Source: Bradyrhizobium jicamae (lineage in GTDB: Bacteria > Pseudomonadota > Alphaproteobacteria > Rhizobiales > Xanthobacteraceae). Taken from it: a stretch of DNA of 64,000 bases. Numbering within the stretch: the first letter of the stretch is position 1; every line of letters starts with the position of its first letter. Below the pieces are notes generated by a model. That model was not told where the DNA came from. It worked only from the letters and a program-made list of their open reading frames with translations, and did not search any database. Position numbers and translations under genes: made by a program. The stretch is from assembly GCF_001440395.1 (NCBI RefSeq), contig NZ_LLXZ01000102.1, positions 154,482 to 218,481 of the forward strand. Direction: 5' to 3'. This document shows, in pieces, positions 9,032 through 17,531 of the stretch.

Positions 9032-10278
9032 GCCGCGACCGTCGTCTTGCCGGCGGGGACGATGCCGGCCGCGACCCATTTGTCGAAGATTTGCAGCACC
9101 CTTTCGTTGAACGCGGCGCTGTTGATGTGTTCCTTGATCTCATGCAACTCGACGGGCGGCGCGACCGCCGATCGCATCTCGCTGACGAAGGCGGAGAGGC
9201 CCTCGGGATCGTGCAAGGCTTCGCCCTCGCGATCCCATTGCTGGATGCCGCCGGCCGGCAGCACGAATGCGACCGGTGCCCTGGCTTGCGACAGTTTGTT
9301 CGCAATCGCCCGCGCGATCCGGCGGCGGTCGTCGGGGCGGGAGGTTGCAGATGCGAGCAAGCGGTTATGGGCGTGAAAGGGCCGCTCGACCAATTCCTTC
9401 GGCGTCGGCAGCCACGCCGGGAAATCGACCATGTCGATGGCGCCGGGGGCGACGATCTGCGGGGTTCCTGCCTTGCCTGCGTTTTCCAGCCGGTCCGCGC
9501 CCGAGTTTACCACCGAACCCGTGAGCTGGTTGGCGACCTCCTGCAGGCTCAGGTCCAGCACTGCCGCGAAGCCGCCTTGCGCAGCGATCGATTCCATCGC
9601 GCGGCCGCCCATGCCGGTGGTGTGGAAGACGACGACTTCGTAGCCGCGCCGTTCGAGTTGCGGCTTCAGTTCCACCATATAGCTGAGGCAGCTCTTTCCC
9701 AGCGAGGTGATCGCGACCACCGGCCGCTCGTTCCGCGGCCTGATGGTGCTCCGCGCCGCGCCGACGATCGCACCGCAGGCCTGCGTCAGCACCGCCTTGC
9801 ATGTGCCGTTGAGGCCGTAAAGTCCGCCAGCCCACAGGATCATCATCAGGTCCGCGGCGATGCGTTCGGGCGGGATCAGGTGGGAGAATGCGACCGTCGA
9901 AACGATAAGCTTCGGCATCCCCAACGGCAGCGCCTGCGCGACGTCGAGCGCGAGGTCGGTTCCCATGGTGCCGCCGATGGCGATGACGGCGTCGATGGCG
10001 TCGTCTTGCGCGAGGTCGCGGGTCAGGTTTGCGGCGCCGATCGCCATCAGCGACATCGCCGAGTTCTCGTCGCCACTGGCGGCAATCACCTCAATGGTCG
10101 TCTGCGCCGCCGCCGCCACCGCGTGCTTGTCGTAACGGGCCGCATAGGGTGGATCGCCGAGCACGCTGATGTCCATCATGATCGGTTCGCCGCCGGCCTT
10201 GGCGATGCAGTCGCTCATGAACAGGAGCTCGTCGGCCTTGGTGTCTCCGGTTCCGATCAGGAGGATTCGCGGCTTCAT
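9028..10278 (-). CDS. Tm-1-like ATP-binding protein (UPF0261 family)
   Basis: A 416-residue protein matching the UPF0261/Tm-1 N-terminal family. It begins 'KPRILLIGTGDTKADEL' and includes the glycine-rich 'IAIGGTMGTDLA' loop and the second domain starting 'RPVVAITSLG'. The plant homologue Tm-1 binds ATP and blocks tobamovirus replication; bacterial members have no settled biochemical role and are found among catabolic genes. The ATG at 10278 is chosen because family similarity begins there; an upstream in-frame ATG at 10374 adds 32 unrelated residues. It is first in a tightly packed minus-strand operon (GTGA overlap to the HAD gene) and divergent from the aldehyde dehydrogenase operon. Confidence 0.88.
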   Translation of the reverse strand: MKPRILLIGTGDTKADELLFMSDCIAKAGGEPIMMDISVLGDPPYAARYDKHAVAAAAQTTIEVIAASGDENSAMSLMAIGAANLTRDLAQDDAIDAVIAIGGTMGTDLALDVAQALPLGMPKLIVSTVAFSHLIPPERIAADLMMILWAGGLYGLNGTCKAVLTQACGAIVGAARSTIRPRNERPVVAITSLGKSCLSYMVELKPQLERRGYEVVVFHTTGMGGRAMESIAAQGGFAAVLDLSLQEVANQLTGSVVNSGADRLENAGKAGTPQIVAPGAIDMVDFPAWLPTPKELVERPFHAHNRLLASATSRPDDRRRIARAIANKLSQARAPVAFVLPAGGIQQWDREGEALHDPEGLSAFVSEMRSAVAPPVELHEIKEHINSAAFNERVLQIFDKWVAAGIVPAGKTTVAA

Positions 10279-10471
10279 CTTGGCATGACCTGTCAGTGCT
10301 GGCCGGCGGGCGCGTGGGAGGGGCAAACGACTGGTTGGCAACGCGCGGGCAAGCCGTTCGGCCATCGAAGCCACGCTATGGGCCGGCGGGTCGCCATGGC
10401 ATCAACCTATCGGTTGATTGCTGCCAAGGCATTGAAATGGCGAGGATCGTGGCATCCGAGCGACGCCGCAG

Positions 10472-11989
10472 GTGTCTGCTACCCAACCGGCTCCATTGGA
10501 TCAAATGCAGCAAGCCCAGATCGATCGATTGCGGTCGGCCGCCATTCCGGCCCAACAGCTTTTCGTCGGCGGCCAGCCCATGACGGCGATCAGCGAAGCA
10601 CGGCTGGACGTCTTGTCGCCGATCGATGGCCGGGTGCTGACGACGATCGCTGACGGCGGTGCTGCCGATATCGACCTGGCGGTGAAGCGCGCGCGACGGG
10701 CTTTCGACGAGGGAAGCTGGTCGAGGGCGGCGCCTGCGCAGCGCAAGAAAGTCCTGCTGCGCTTTGCCGATCTCATCGAGCAGCACGCGCTCGAGATCGC
10801 CGTGCTCGGCGTGCGCGACAATGGCACCGAGATTGGCATGGCCTACAAGGCCGAGCCGCTTTCGGCGGCTGGAACCATCCGCTACTACGCCGAGGCGATC
10901 GACAAAATCTATGGCGAGATTGCGCCGACCGGCCGCGATGTCCTCGGCCTCGTCCATCGCGAGCCGCTCGGTGTGGTCGGCGTGATCGTGCCCTGGAATT
11001 TTCCGCTGATGATCGGCGCCTGGAAGATCGGCCCGGCGCTCGCGGCCGGGAACTCGGTCGTTGTCAAGCCGCCGGAGATCGCATCGCTCACCTTGCTGCG
11101 GCTCGCGGCGCTGGCGAGCGAGGCGGGCCTGCCCGATGGCGTCTTGAATGTCGTCACCGGCCGCGGTGCGTCGGCCGGCGAGGCGCTCGCCCTGCACATG
11201 GATGTCGACGTGCTTGCCTTTACCGGCTCGGGTGCGGTTGGCCGGCGGTTGCTGGAGTGCTCCGCGCGGTCGAACCTGAAACGCGTCCATCTCGAACTCG
11301 GCGGAAAGTCTCCGAACATCGTCTTTGCCGACGTTCCGGACATCAAGCATGCGGCAAAAGTGTCGGCGAACGGGATCTTCCGGAATTCGGGTCAGGTCTG
11401 CGTTGCCGGCTCGCGGTTGATCGTGCAGTCGCAGGTCTACGAACATTTCATGGGTGAGCTGCTTGTAGCAACGGCGAAGCTCAGGGTCGGAGATCCCCTT
11501 GACCTGACGTCGGACATCGGTGCGATTTCGAGCGCGGCGCAATTGCGCAAGAATCTCGGCGCGGCCACCCGCGCCGAGGCGCAGGGCGCGAAACGATTGG
11601 CCGGCGGCAAACAGATCCGCATCGAGAGTGGCGGGAACTTCATGTCGCCCGCGATCTTCGCCGATGTCACGCCGAAGATGGATTTGTGGCAGGAGGAAGT
11701 GTTTGGACCCGTTCTCGCGGTCACCCGTTTCGACCACGAGGAAGAGGCGGTCGGTCTCGCGAACGCGTCGTCCTTTGGGCTCGCGTCGGCGGTCTGGACC
11801 GGTAGCCTGTCGACCGCCCACCGTATGGTGCGCGCCGTCCATGCCGGCGTCGTTCATGTCAACACCTATGGTGGGGCCGATATCAGCGTGCCTCTGGGGG
11901 GATTCAAGCAGTCAGGATTCGGGCGCGATAAATCGCTTCATGCGCTCGACGCCTACACCGATCTCAAGACGGCGTGGATCGCGCTATGA
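10472..11989 (+). CDS. aldehyde dehydrogenase family protein
   Basis: A 505-residue NAD(P)+-dependent aldehyde dehydrogenase. The catalytic cysteine is in 'NSGQVCVAGSRL', the general base in 'HLELGGKSPNIVF', the nucleotide-binding region includes 'FTGSGAVGRR', and the 'PWNFPLM' oxyanion region is present. It resembles gamma-glutamyl-gamma-aminobutyraldehyde and betaine aldehyde dehydrogenases in layout, but the substrate is not settled by sequence. The start is uncertain: GTG at 10472 or ATG at 10505, neither with a clear ribosome site. The stop overlaps the next start as ATGA. It heads a four-gene operon divergent from the Tm-1-like gene across about 190 bases. Confidence 0.93.
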   Translation: MSATQPAPLDQMQQAQIDRLRSAAIPAQQLFVGGQPMTAISEARLDVLSPIDGRVLTTIADGGAADIDLAVKRARRAFDEGSWSRAAPAQRKKVLLRFADLIEQHALEIAVLGVRDNGTEIGMAYKAEPLSAAGTIRYYAEAIDKIYGEIAPTGRDVLGLVHREPLGVVGVIVPWNFPLMIGAWKIGPALAAGNSVVVKPPEIASLTLLRLAALASEAGLPDGVLNVVTGRGASAGEALALHMDVDVLAFTGSGAVGRRLLECSARSNLKRVHLELGGKSPNIVFADVPDIKHAAKVSANGIFRNSGQVCVAGSRLIVQSQVYEHFMGELLVATAKLRVGDPLDLTSDIGAISSAAQLRKNLGAATRAEAQGAKRLAGGKQIRIESGGNFMSPAIFADVTPKMDLWQEEVFGPVLAVTRFDHEEEAVGLANASSFGLASAVWTGSLSTAHRMVRAVHAGVVHVNTYGGADISVPLGGFKQSGFGRDKSLHALDAYTDLKTAWIAL

Positions 11990-13374
11990 CCGTTACAACT
12001 GTGGAGCGCGCGGACATTTTGGGCGGCCTGATCGACGCCGAGCAGGATCGATTTCGAGAATCCCACCCGCGCTCGGCGGAAGCATGGCAGCAGGGAAAGC
12101 GGCATTTTCTCTATGGCGGTCCGTCGCACTGGATGCGTCGCTGGGCCGGAGGCTTCCCGATCTATGTCGATGAGGCGAGTGGCGCGCATATCCGCGACAT
12201 TGACGGGCGCGATTATGTCGATTTCTGTCTCGGCGACACCGGCGGCATGTGCGGCCACGCACCCGAGGCAGTTACCGACGCGGCGCTGCGTCAGTTCAGG
12301 CGCGGCACGACGACGATGCTGCCGACCGAGGACAGTCTGTGGGTCGGCGCGGAGTTGTCCCGCCGCTTCGGTCCGCGACACTGGACGTTGACGACCTCGG
12401 CGACCGACGCCAACCGCGCCGCGATCCGCATCGCGCGCATGATCACTGGCCGCCCCAAGGTGCTGGTGTTCTCCGGCTGTTATCACGGCGGAGTCGAGGA
12501 GGCGCATGTCGAGATCCGCAACGGTCGCGTCGGCATGCGCAACATGATCCATCCCAACGGCATTGATCATGACGCCGTGACCCGTGTCGTCGAGTTCAAC
12601 GATGTCGCGGCGCTGGAGGCGGCGCTGGCGCATGACGATGTGGCCTGCGTGCTGACCGAGCCGCTGATGACGAATTTCGGCATGATCCCTGTCGATGCCG
12701 AGTTTCACCACACCTTGCGCGACCTCACCCGGCGCGCCGGCACCATGCTCGTCATCGACGAGACGCATACGCTGTCCTGCGGACCGGGCGGCTACACCCA
12801 GGCCAACCGTTTGCAGCCCGACATTTTTGTCACCGGCAAGGCGATCGCGGGTGGTATTCCCGCCGGCGTCTTCGGCCTGGGTCAGGAGATCGCCGAACGT
12901 CTGTGGAAGATCGTGCCGTACGTCAATCCGCGCGAGCGGCAATCCGCCCATCTTGGGTTCGGCGGCACGCTCGCCGGAAATGCGCTGACGATTGCGACCA
13001 TGCGCGCCGTGCTGGAGAAGGTGCTGACGCCCGTCAATTACCAACACATGATTGCGACGGCGACACGGCTGGCGAGCGAGACCCGCGGGCTGATCGAGAC
13101 CAACCGTCTCCCCTGGCATGTCACGCAGATCGGGGCGCGCGCCGAGATCATGTTCATGCCGCATCCGCCGCGCAGCGGTGCCGATGTCATTGCCGGCCGG
13201 CAGCCGGACTTGGAGACGCTGCTGCATGCGTTCTACATGAACGAAGGTATTTTGGTGACCCCGTTCCACACCATGCTGCTGATGTGCCCTGCGACATCGG
13301 CGCGCGATGTGGAGCGACATACCGCGGTCTTCGCGCAATTCATCGATCTGCTGCGTCAATCCGGGGTGATCTGA
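11986..13374 (+). CDS. class III aminotransferase, glutamate-1-semialdehyde aminomutase-like
   Basis: A 462-residue PLP enzyme related to HemL-type aminomutases. The PLP lysine is about Lys285 in 'VTGKAIAGGIPAG', the cofactor aspartate is in 'LVIDETHTLSCGPGG', and the substrate-side block reads 'TSATDANRAAIRIAR' in place of the usual NSGTEA. It is longer than biosynthetic HemL (about 430) and sits in a catabolic operon, so it is more likely a transaminase than a tetrapyrrole enzyme. The ATG at 11986 overlaps the aldehyde dehydrogenase stop, and its own stop overlaps the next start (TGATG), so the genes are translationally coupled. Confidence 0.9.
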   Translation: MTVTTVERADILGGLIDAEQDRFRESHPRSAEAWQQGKRHFLYGGPSHWMRRWAGGFPIYVDEASGAHIRDIDGRDYVDFCLGDTGGMCGHAPEAVTDAALRQFRRGTTTMLPTEDSLWVGAELSRRFGPRHWTLTTSATDANRAAIRIARMITGRPKVLVFSGCYHGGVEEAHVEIRNGRVGMRNMIHPNGIDHDAVTRVVEFNDVAALEAALAHDDVACVLTEPLMTNFGMIPVDAEFHHTLRDLTRRAGTMLVIDETHTLSCGPGGYTQANRLQPDIFVTGKAIAGGIPAGVFGLGQEIAERLWKIVPYVNPRERQSAHLGFGGTLAGNALTIATMRAVLEKVLTPVNYQHMIATATRLASETRGLIETNRLPWHVTQIGARAEIMFMPHPPRSGADVIAGRQPDLETLLHAFYMNEGILVTPFHTMLLMCPATSARDVERHTAVFAQFIDLLRQSGVI

Positions 13375-14171
13375 TGCCAAAGCAGCCGTTCGACCTTTCG
13401 GGAAGGGTCGCTATCGTCACCGGTGGGGGCAGGGGCATCGGCGCTGCAATCGTCACACGGTTTGCGGAGGCTGGCGCCACCGTCGTGATCGCGAACCGGA
13501 CGCAGGATGTTGCGGAAACCCTGGCAGGGGAGCTCGTGGCCGACGGATTGACGGTGCATTGCATTCCGTTCGACAAGCTCGACCGCGACGGCCTGCGTGT
13601 CATGGTCGAACGCGTCGCCGCGCAACATGGCCGGCTCGATATCGTCGTGCATAATGCCGGCGGCTGCCCGTGGTCGTCGCTCGAAGAACTCGATGAAGCC
13701 GGGCTGGACGAAGCGCTGGCGTTGAATCTCAATCCGAGCTTCTGGCTGGCGCAGCCTGCAATCCCGCATATGCGCGCGAACGGCTTTGGACGGATCCTCG
13801 TGACGTCCTCGGTGTCTGCGCGCCTTGCGATGGGTGGCGGCGCGCACTACTCGGCGGCCAAGGCCGGCGTCAACGCATTCATTCGTGGCGCCGCGTTCGA
13901 ATTGGCGCGGGATGGCATCACCGTCAACGGCGTTGAAGCCGGCTTCATTGCCAAACCGGGCCGCGGCACCATGAGCGCACCGGAGAACCGCGCGAAGCTC
14001 GAACGCTTCATCCCGGTCGGGCGCATGGGGAGCCCCGACGATGTCGGCTGCGCCATGCTTTTTCTCGCTTCCGTCGAGGCCAAATATGTCACCGGGCAAA
14101 CCATTGTCGTCGACGGCGGCGCGAGCCTGCCGGAGACCGGATTTGCCGTCGAACGGCAATGGGGATTGTAG
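13374..14171 (+). CDS. short-chain dehydrogenase/reductase (SDR)
   Basis: A 265-residue classical SDR. The nucleotide-binding motif is 'TGGGRGIG' near residues 16-23, the structural motif is 'HNAGG', the catalytic serine lies in 'VTSSVSA', and the YxxxK pair is in 'YSAAK'. It interconverts an alcohol and a carbonyl with NAD(P). The ATG at 13374 shares a base with the upstream TGA (TGATG), and its TAG is followed at once by the next ATG. It is therefore the third gene of the aldehyde dehydrogenase operon. Substrate unknown. Confidence 0.9.
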   Translation: MPKQPFDLSGRVAIVTGGGRGIGAAIVTRFAEAGATVVIANRTQDVAETLAGELVADGLTVHCIPFDKLDRDGLRVMVERVAAQHGRLDIVVHNAGGCPWSSLEELDEAGLDEALALNLNPSFWLAQPAIPHMRANGFGRILVTSSVSARLAMGGGAHYSAAKAGVNAFIRGAAFELARDGITVNGVEAGFIAKPGRGTMSAPENRAKLERFIPVGRMGSPDDVGCAMLFLASVEAKYVTGQTIVVDGGASLPETGFAVERQWGL

Positions 14172-14942
14172 ATGTCGCGGCTTGCGGGCAGGACGGCGCT
14201 CGTCACGGGCGCGGCAACCGGCATCGGCCGGGCAACGGCGTTGCTGTTGGCCCGGAACGGCGCGCGCGTCGTGTTGTTCGGCCTTGGCGGCGCCGATCTC
14301 GACGAGACCGCCGCAGAAGCCGGCGGTCAAGCGGTCCACGGCGATGTCACGAAGATCGCCGATATTGCACGGGCGATCGACGATTGTGGTTCACGGCTCG
14401 ATATCGTGGTGAACGCGGCCGGCCTGATCGTTCCGGATCAACCTGTGAACGTGTCCGACGAGGTCTGGGCCAGGACGCTCGATGTCAATCTGACCGGGAC
14501 GATGCGAGTGTGCCGCGCCGCCTTGCCGCTGCTCAGCGAGAGGGGCGGGGCCATCGTGAACATCGCTTCCGTTGCGGCATTCAATGCAAGCCCGGACAGC
14601 GCGAGCTACGCGGCGAGCAAGGCGGCCGTCGTCGCCTATACCCGCTCGCTCGCCTATGCGCATGGCTCGGACGGCATACGCGCCAATGCGGTTGCACCGG
14701 GCTGGGTGCGAACGCCGATGAGCGCCTACGAAATGCGCTTGCTTGCGGAACAGAACGGCACGACGGCGGAAGCTGAATTCCAATCGGTCGAGCGGCGGAT
14801 CGCGCTCGGACGAATGGCGGCGCCTGCAGAAATTGCCGCTTGCTGCCTCTTCCTGGTATCCGACGACGCGTCCTTTGTCACAGGAGCGGTTCTCGTCGCG
14901 GATGGGGGCGGGCGCTCTCCTACTCAGAACCGCGCGGTGTGA
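14172..14942 (+). CDS. short-chain dehydrogenase/reductase (SDR)
   Basis: A 256-residue classical SDR with 'TGAATGIG' for nucleotide binding, 'VNAAG' (a variant of NNAG), and the catalytic YxxxK in 'YAASK'. It starts directly after the TAG of the previous SDR with no spacer, so expression depends on translation of that gene. Two adjacent, distinct SDRs in one operon suggest two sequential redox steps, or the oxidation of two stereoisomers. It is the last gene of the plus-strand unit; a 141-base spacer separates it from the convergent hydroxyquinol dioxygenase gene, and I see no clear terminator there. Confidence 0.9.
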   Translation: MSRLAGRTALVTGAATGIGRATALLLARNGARVVLFGLGGADLDETAAEAGGQAVHGDVTKIADIARAIDDCGSRLDIVVNAAGLIVPDQPVNVSDEVWARTLDVNLTGTMRVCRAALPLLSERGGAIVNIASVAAFNASPDSASYAASKAAVVAYTRSLAYAHGSDGIRANAVAPGWVRTPMSAYEMRLLAEQNGTTAEAEFQSVERRIALGRMAAPAEIAACCLFLVSDDASFVTGAVLVADGGGRSPTQNRAV

Positions 14943-15083
14943 CGCGCCCGGATGCAGCAGGCATCGCCTTTTCCAGATTTGAGCGGTTGTCGTCAGCCCA
15001 TTGCCCGGAACTCATTTCTCTCGTTCATGTGCAAAGCCTGTCATTCCGGCGCGATCGTCGTATCTTCGAGCACGAAAACCGGA

Positions 15084-15968
15084 TCAAGCCGCCCGGGCAT
15101 CGCGCGTCGCCAGTTTGAGCCCGAAATCGTAGTTCAGGTGGAAATAGTCCGTGTTCATCATACGACCATCCGGCGCGGAGCCTGGTGGTCGGCGAGCGAA
15201 CTCCCGGATCAGGCTGTCCTTGACGCCGAATACGACGTCGGAATCGAGGTACTTGTCGTCAGCCACAAACACATGTGTCACGAGTTGCTCGTATCCGGGT
15301 GCCGAGATCATGAAGTGCACATGCGCGGGTCGCCAGGGGTGCCGGCCCTGCGCTTCCAGCATCTGGCCGACGGGGCCATCGTGCGGAATCGGATAAGCCG
15401 CCGGCCTAATCGACCAGAAATGGAATCGCCCGTTGTTGTCGGTATGGAAACGGGCCCGCATAGCCAGGTCGCCGATCTTGTCGAGCTGCTGCACGTCGTA
15501 ATAGCCGTCGTCGTCCGAGTGCCAGACGTCAACCACGGCGCCGGCGAGTGGCTTGCCATCGACAGACGAAACCGAACCGGTCACGATCATGGCGTCACCT
15601 TCCATGGCGCCGGAGATATCGTCTCCATTCTGTTTCTCCGGCGCGGCCTGTACGAAGAAGGGGCCGAGTACCGTGGTTTCAGTGGCGCCTTCCGGTACCG
15701 GATGATTGATCGCATCGACCAGCATTGATACGCCGAGCGTATCCGACAGCAGGATGAATTCCTGGCGCTTGTCGTTGCACATGTGGCCGGTGCGCGTGAG
15801 GAAGTCGATGCCGTATTCCCATTCCTTCTGGGTCGGACGCACCTCGCGCACAAAGGCATGAAGATGCCGTACCAGCGCTTCGCTGATTTGCAGGACGCGC
15901 GGTTCGCTGGCGCCGCTGATCCGCTCAAGCACCGCATTGGTGATCGTATTCTCGTTGAAGTTTCGCAT
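15084..15968 (-). CDS. hydroxyquinol 1,2-dioxygenase (intradiol ring cleavage)
   Basis: A 294-residue non-haem iron(III) intradiol dioxygenase. The iron ligands of the family can be placed: tyrosines in 'DGYYDVQQ' and 'AAYPIPHDGP', and histidines in 'RPAHVHFM'. An N-terminal dimerisation domain precedes the catalytic barrel, as in catechol and hydroxyquinol dioxygenases. The assignment to hydroxyquinol (1,2,4-benzenetriol), giving maleylacetate, rests on the adjacent maleylacetate reductase gene and on the length. The ATG at 15968 has GGAG seven bases upstream; an earlier ATG at 15986 is less likely. It is the last gene of the Dabb-reductase-dioxygenase unit. Confidence 0.9.
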   Translation of the reverse strand: MRNFNENTITNAVLERISGASEPRVLQISEALVRHLHAFVREVRPTQKEWEYGIDFLTRTGHMCNDKRQEFILLSDTLGVSMLVDAINHPVPEGATETTVLGPFFVQAAPEKQNGDDISGAMEGDAMIVTGSVSSVDGKPLAGAVVDVWHSDDDGYYDVQQLDKIGDLAMRARFHTDNNGRFHFWSIRPAAYPIPHDGPVGQMLEAQGRHPWRPAHVHFMISAPGYEQLVTHVFVADDKYLDSDVVFGVKDSLIREFARRPPGSAPDGRMMNTDYFHLNYDFGLKLATRDARAA

Positions 15969-16027
15969 GAAGGCTCCTTGAATCAACGCTTGGCTTGCCG
16001 AGCAAGACAGGACGCATCGAGTGTTGT

Positions 16028-17107
16028 TCAGGCGCTCGCCTTCGTCGCGGGCGGTGCTTCGCCCGACCAGGCGCGTGCGATCAGATCGCGGATGGCGTTA
16101 CGTTCGAGGGGACGCGGATTCCAGTAGGCGTTGGTCACGGCAAGATCCGCTGCCTTGTCGATCCCGCTCTCGGGCATCCCGATGTCGCGCAGCGCCAGCT
16201 TCGCATTCAGTCTCGCTGCGAGTTCATAGAGTCCCTGCGCCGCATCGACGGCACCAATCGCCCGCCCGATGCGAGCCATGGCGTCCGGGGCCGCCGATGC
16301 GTTATAGGCGAGCGCATGGGGGAGAACGACGGTGTGCGTTTCGGCATGCGGCAGGTCGAACGTGCCACCGAGCGTGTGGCAAAGCTTGTGATGCAGTGCC
16401 ATGCCGACGGTGCCGAGGCACACGCCGCACAGCCAGGCGCCATAGAGAGCTTCGCTGCGGGCAGTGCGATCGGCAGGTTCCGCCGCGATTGCAGGCAAGG
16501 CGCGCGCCAGCGCACGGATTCCGTCCTCCGCCATCATGGAGGTTACCGGGTTGGTATCGCGCGCATAGAGCGCCTCGACAGCATGGGCGATGGCGTTGAT
16601 TCCGGAGGTCGCGGCAAGACTCGCCGGAAGCGTCAGGGTCAGGTCGACGTCGTAGATCACGGTTTCGGGCAACACGGCGGGGTCGCGCACGGTCGTCTTC
16701 AACCCGCCCCTGGTCTCGCCGAGGATCGGTGTCATTTCCGAGCCGGCATAGGTGGTGGGGATGCAGAGCTGGTTGATGCCGGTACGCAAGGCAAGCGCCT
16801 TGCCCAATCCCGTCGTCGACCCGCCGCCGAGTGAGACGACGCAATCGGCGCCACATGCCTTCATCGCCGCGATCGCCTGATCGGTCACCTCGACCGGCGT
16901 ATGCATGGTGGCTCCGGAGAAGATGCCGGCATAGAGCGCTCCTAGAGATGATCCGAGCTTTTTGCCCTCCGTCTCCTGCTGCGGCGTGGTCAGCACCAGT
17001 GCGCGCTTGCCACCAAGACGCTCCACCTCCGCCTTGGCCGCACTCAGCGTGCCGCTGCCGAATACGACGCGGCATGGCAGACTCTCGAAGGTGAACGAAC
17101 CGATCAT
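16028..17107 (-). CDS. maleylacetate reductase (iron-containing alcohol dehydrogenase family)
   Basis: A 359-residue enzyme that reduces maleylacetate to 3-oxoadipate with NAD(P)H. Seen are the family start 'RVVFGSGTL', the nucleotide-binding 'SLGGGSTTGLGKA', the 'TTYAGSEMTPI' block and the conserved histidine region 'ALHHKLCHTLGG'. It lies 59 bases upstream of the dioxygenase gene and 9 bases downstream of the Dabb gene on the same strand. With the dioxygenase it forms the lower hydroxyquinol/resorcinol route into the beta-ketoadipate pathway. Confidence 0.92.
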   Translation of the reverse strand: MIGSFTFESLPCRVVFGSGTLSAAKAEVERLGGKRALVLTTPQQETEGKKLGSSLGALYAGIFSGATMHTPVEVTDQAIAAMKACGADCVVSLGGGSTTGLGKALALRTGINQLCIPTTYAGSEMTPILGETRGGLKTTVRDPAVLPETVIYDVDLTLTLPASLAATSGINAIAHAVEALYARDTNPVTSMMAEDGIRALARALPAIAAEPADRTARSEALYGAWLCGVCLGTVGMALHHKLCHTLGGTFDLPHAETHTVVLPHALAYNASAAPDAMARIGRAIGAVDAAQGLYELAARLNAKLALRDIGMPESGIDKAADLAVTNAYWNPRPLERNAIRDLIARAWSGEAPPATKASA

Positions 17108-17116
17108 GAGAAAAGC

Positions 17117-17428
17117 CTATGAAATCGGGTAATCGACCTGGAAGCGGCCGATCCGCAGGTCGCCCAATTCCTCGCGTACGCGCAGATGCTCGGGATGGCT
17201 GGCGTAGGCTTTTAGAGCGGCACTGTCGGCGAACTCGGAAACCAGCACGACGTCGCAGGCATAATCGACATCGCTGACGTCCAGGCCGACTTCGATATTG
17301 GTGAGGCCGTCGATCCGACCCCTGAGGCCCTCGAACAGCGACTTGACCTTGGATCGCGCTGCAGCGCGCTCCTCCGCGGTCTCCCCGCGCAGGCGCCACA
17401 TGACGATATGTCTGATCGGACCGGACAT
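17117..17428 (-). CDS. Dabb-family (stress-responsive alpha/beta-barrel) protein
   Basis: About 103 residues of the dimeric alpha/beta-barrel Dabb family. It opens 'PIRHIVMWRL', has a central 'GLDVSDVDYACDVVLVSEF' strand pair and the late 'YASHPEHLRVREEL' helix with its conserved histidine. Members are often encoded with aromatic-degradation genes, and some act as cyclases or isomerases; the role here is not known. The start may be 17428 or an in-frame ATG at 17449. It is the promoter-proximal gene of the hydroxyquinol operon and is divergent from the LysR gene. Confidence 0.82.
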   Translation of the reverse strand: MSGPIRHIVMWRLRGETAEERAAARSKVKSLFEGLRGRIDGLTNIEVGLDVSDVDYACDVVLVSEFADSAALKAYASHPEHLRVREELGDLRIGRFQVDYPIS

Positions 17429-17478
17429 TCCTGATTTCTCGCCCTGCATTCGTCGGTTGCTGGCATTTTGGCTTGCAT

Positions 17479-17523
17479 AAATCGGAAATAAAGCTCAAAA
17501 ATCGAAAGTCTCTTTTCCGATTT
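17479..17523. promoter_or_regulatory. candidate LysR operator between the hydroxyquinol operon and its regulator gene
   Basis: A perfect 10-base inverted repeat, aaatcggaaa (17479-17488) and tttccgattt (17514-17523), lies in the AT-rich spacer between the divergent Dabb and LysR genes. A third partial copy (aaaatcgaaa, about 17498-17507) sits between the arms. The right arm ends 8 bases before the LysR ATG, so occupancy should affect the regulator's own expression. LysR-type sites are commonly found in such divergent spacers; the assignment is inference. Confidence 0.6.
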
Positions 17524-17531
17524 GTGAAAAA

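Noticed and set aside
9016..10653. 545-residue plus-strand frame over the Tm-1-like gene
   Set aside because: Antisense shadow with low-complexity composition; it has no ribosome site and no domain.
10376..11857. 493-residue minus-strand frame over the aldehyde dehydrogenase gene
   Set aside because: Antisense shadow of the aldehyde dehydrogenase, with no recognisable motifs.
15000..15083. A terminator between the convergent SDR and dioxygenase genes
   Set aside because: I see no stem with a T-run in the 141-base spacer.
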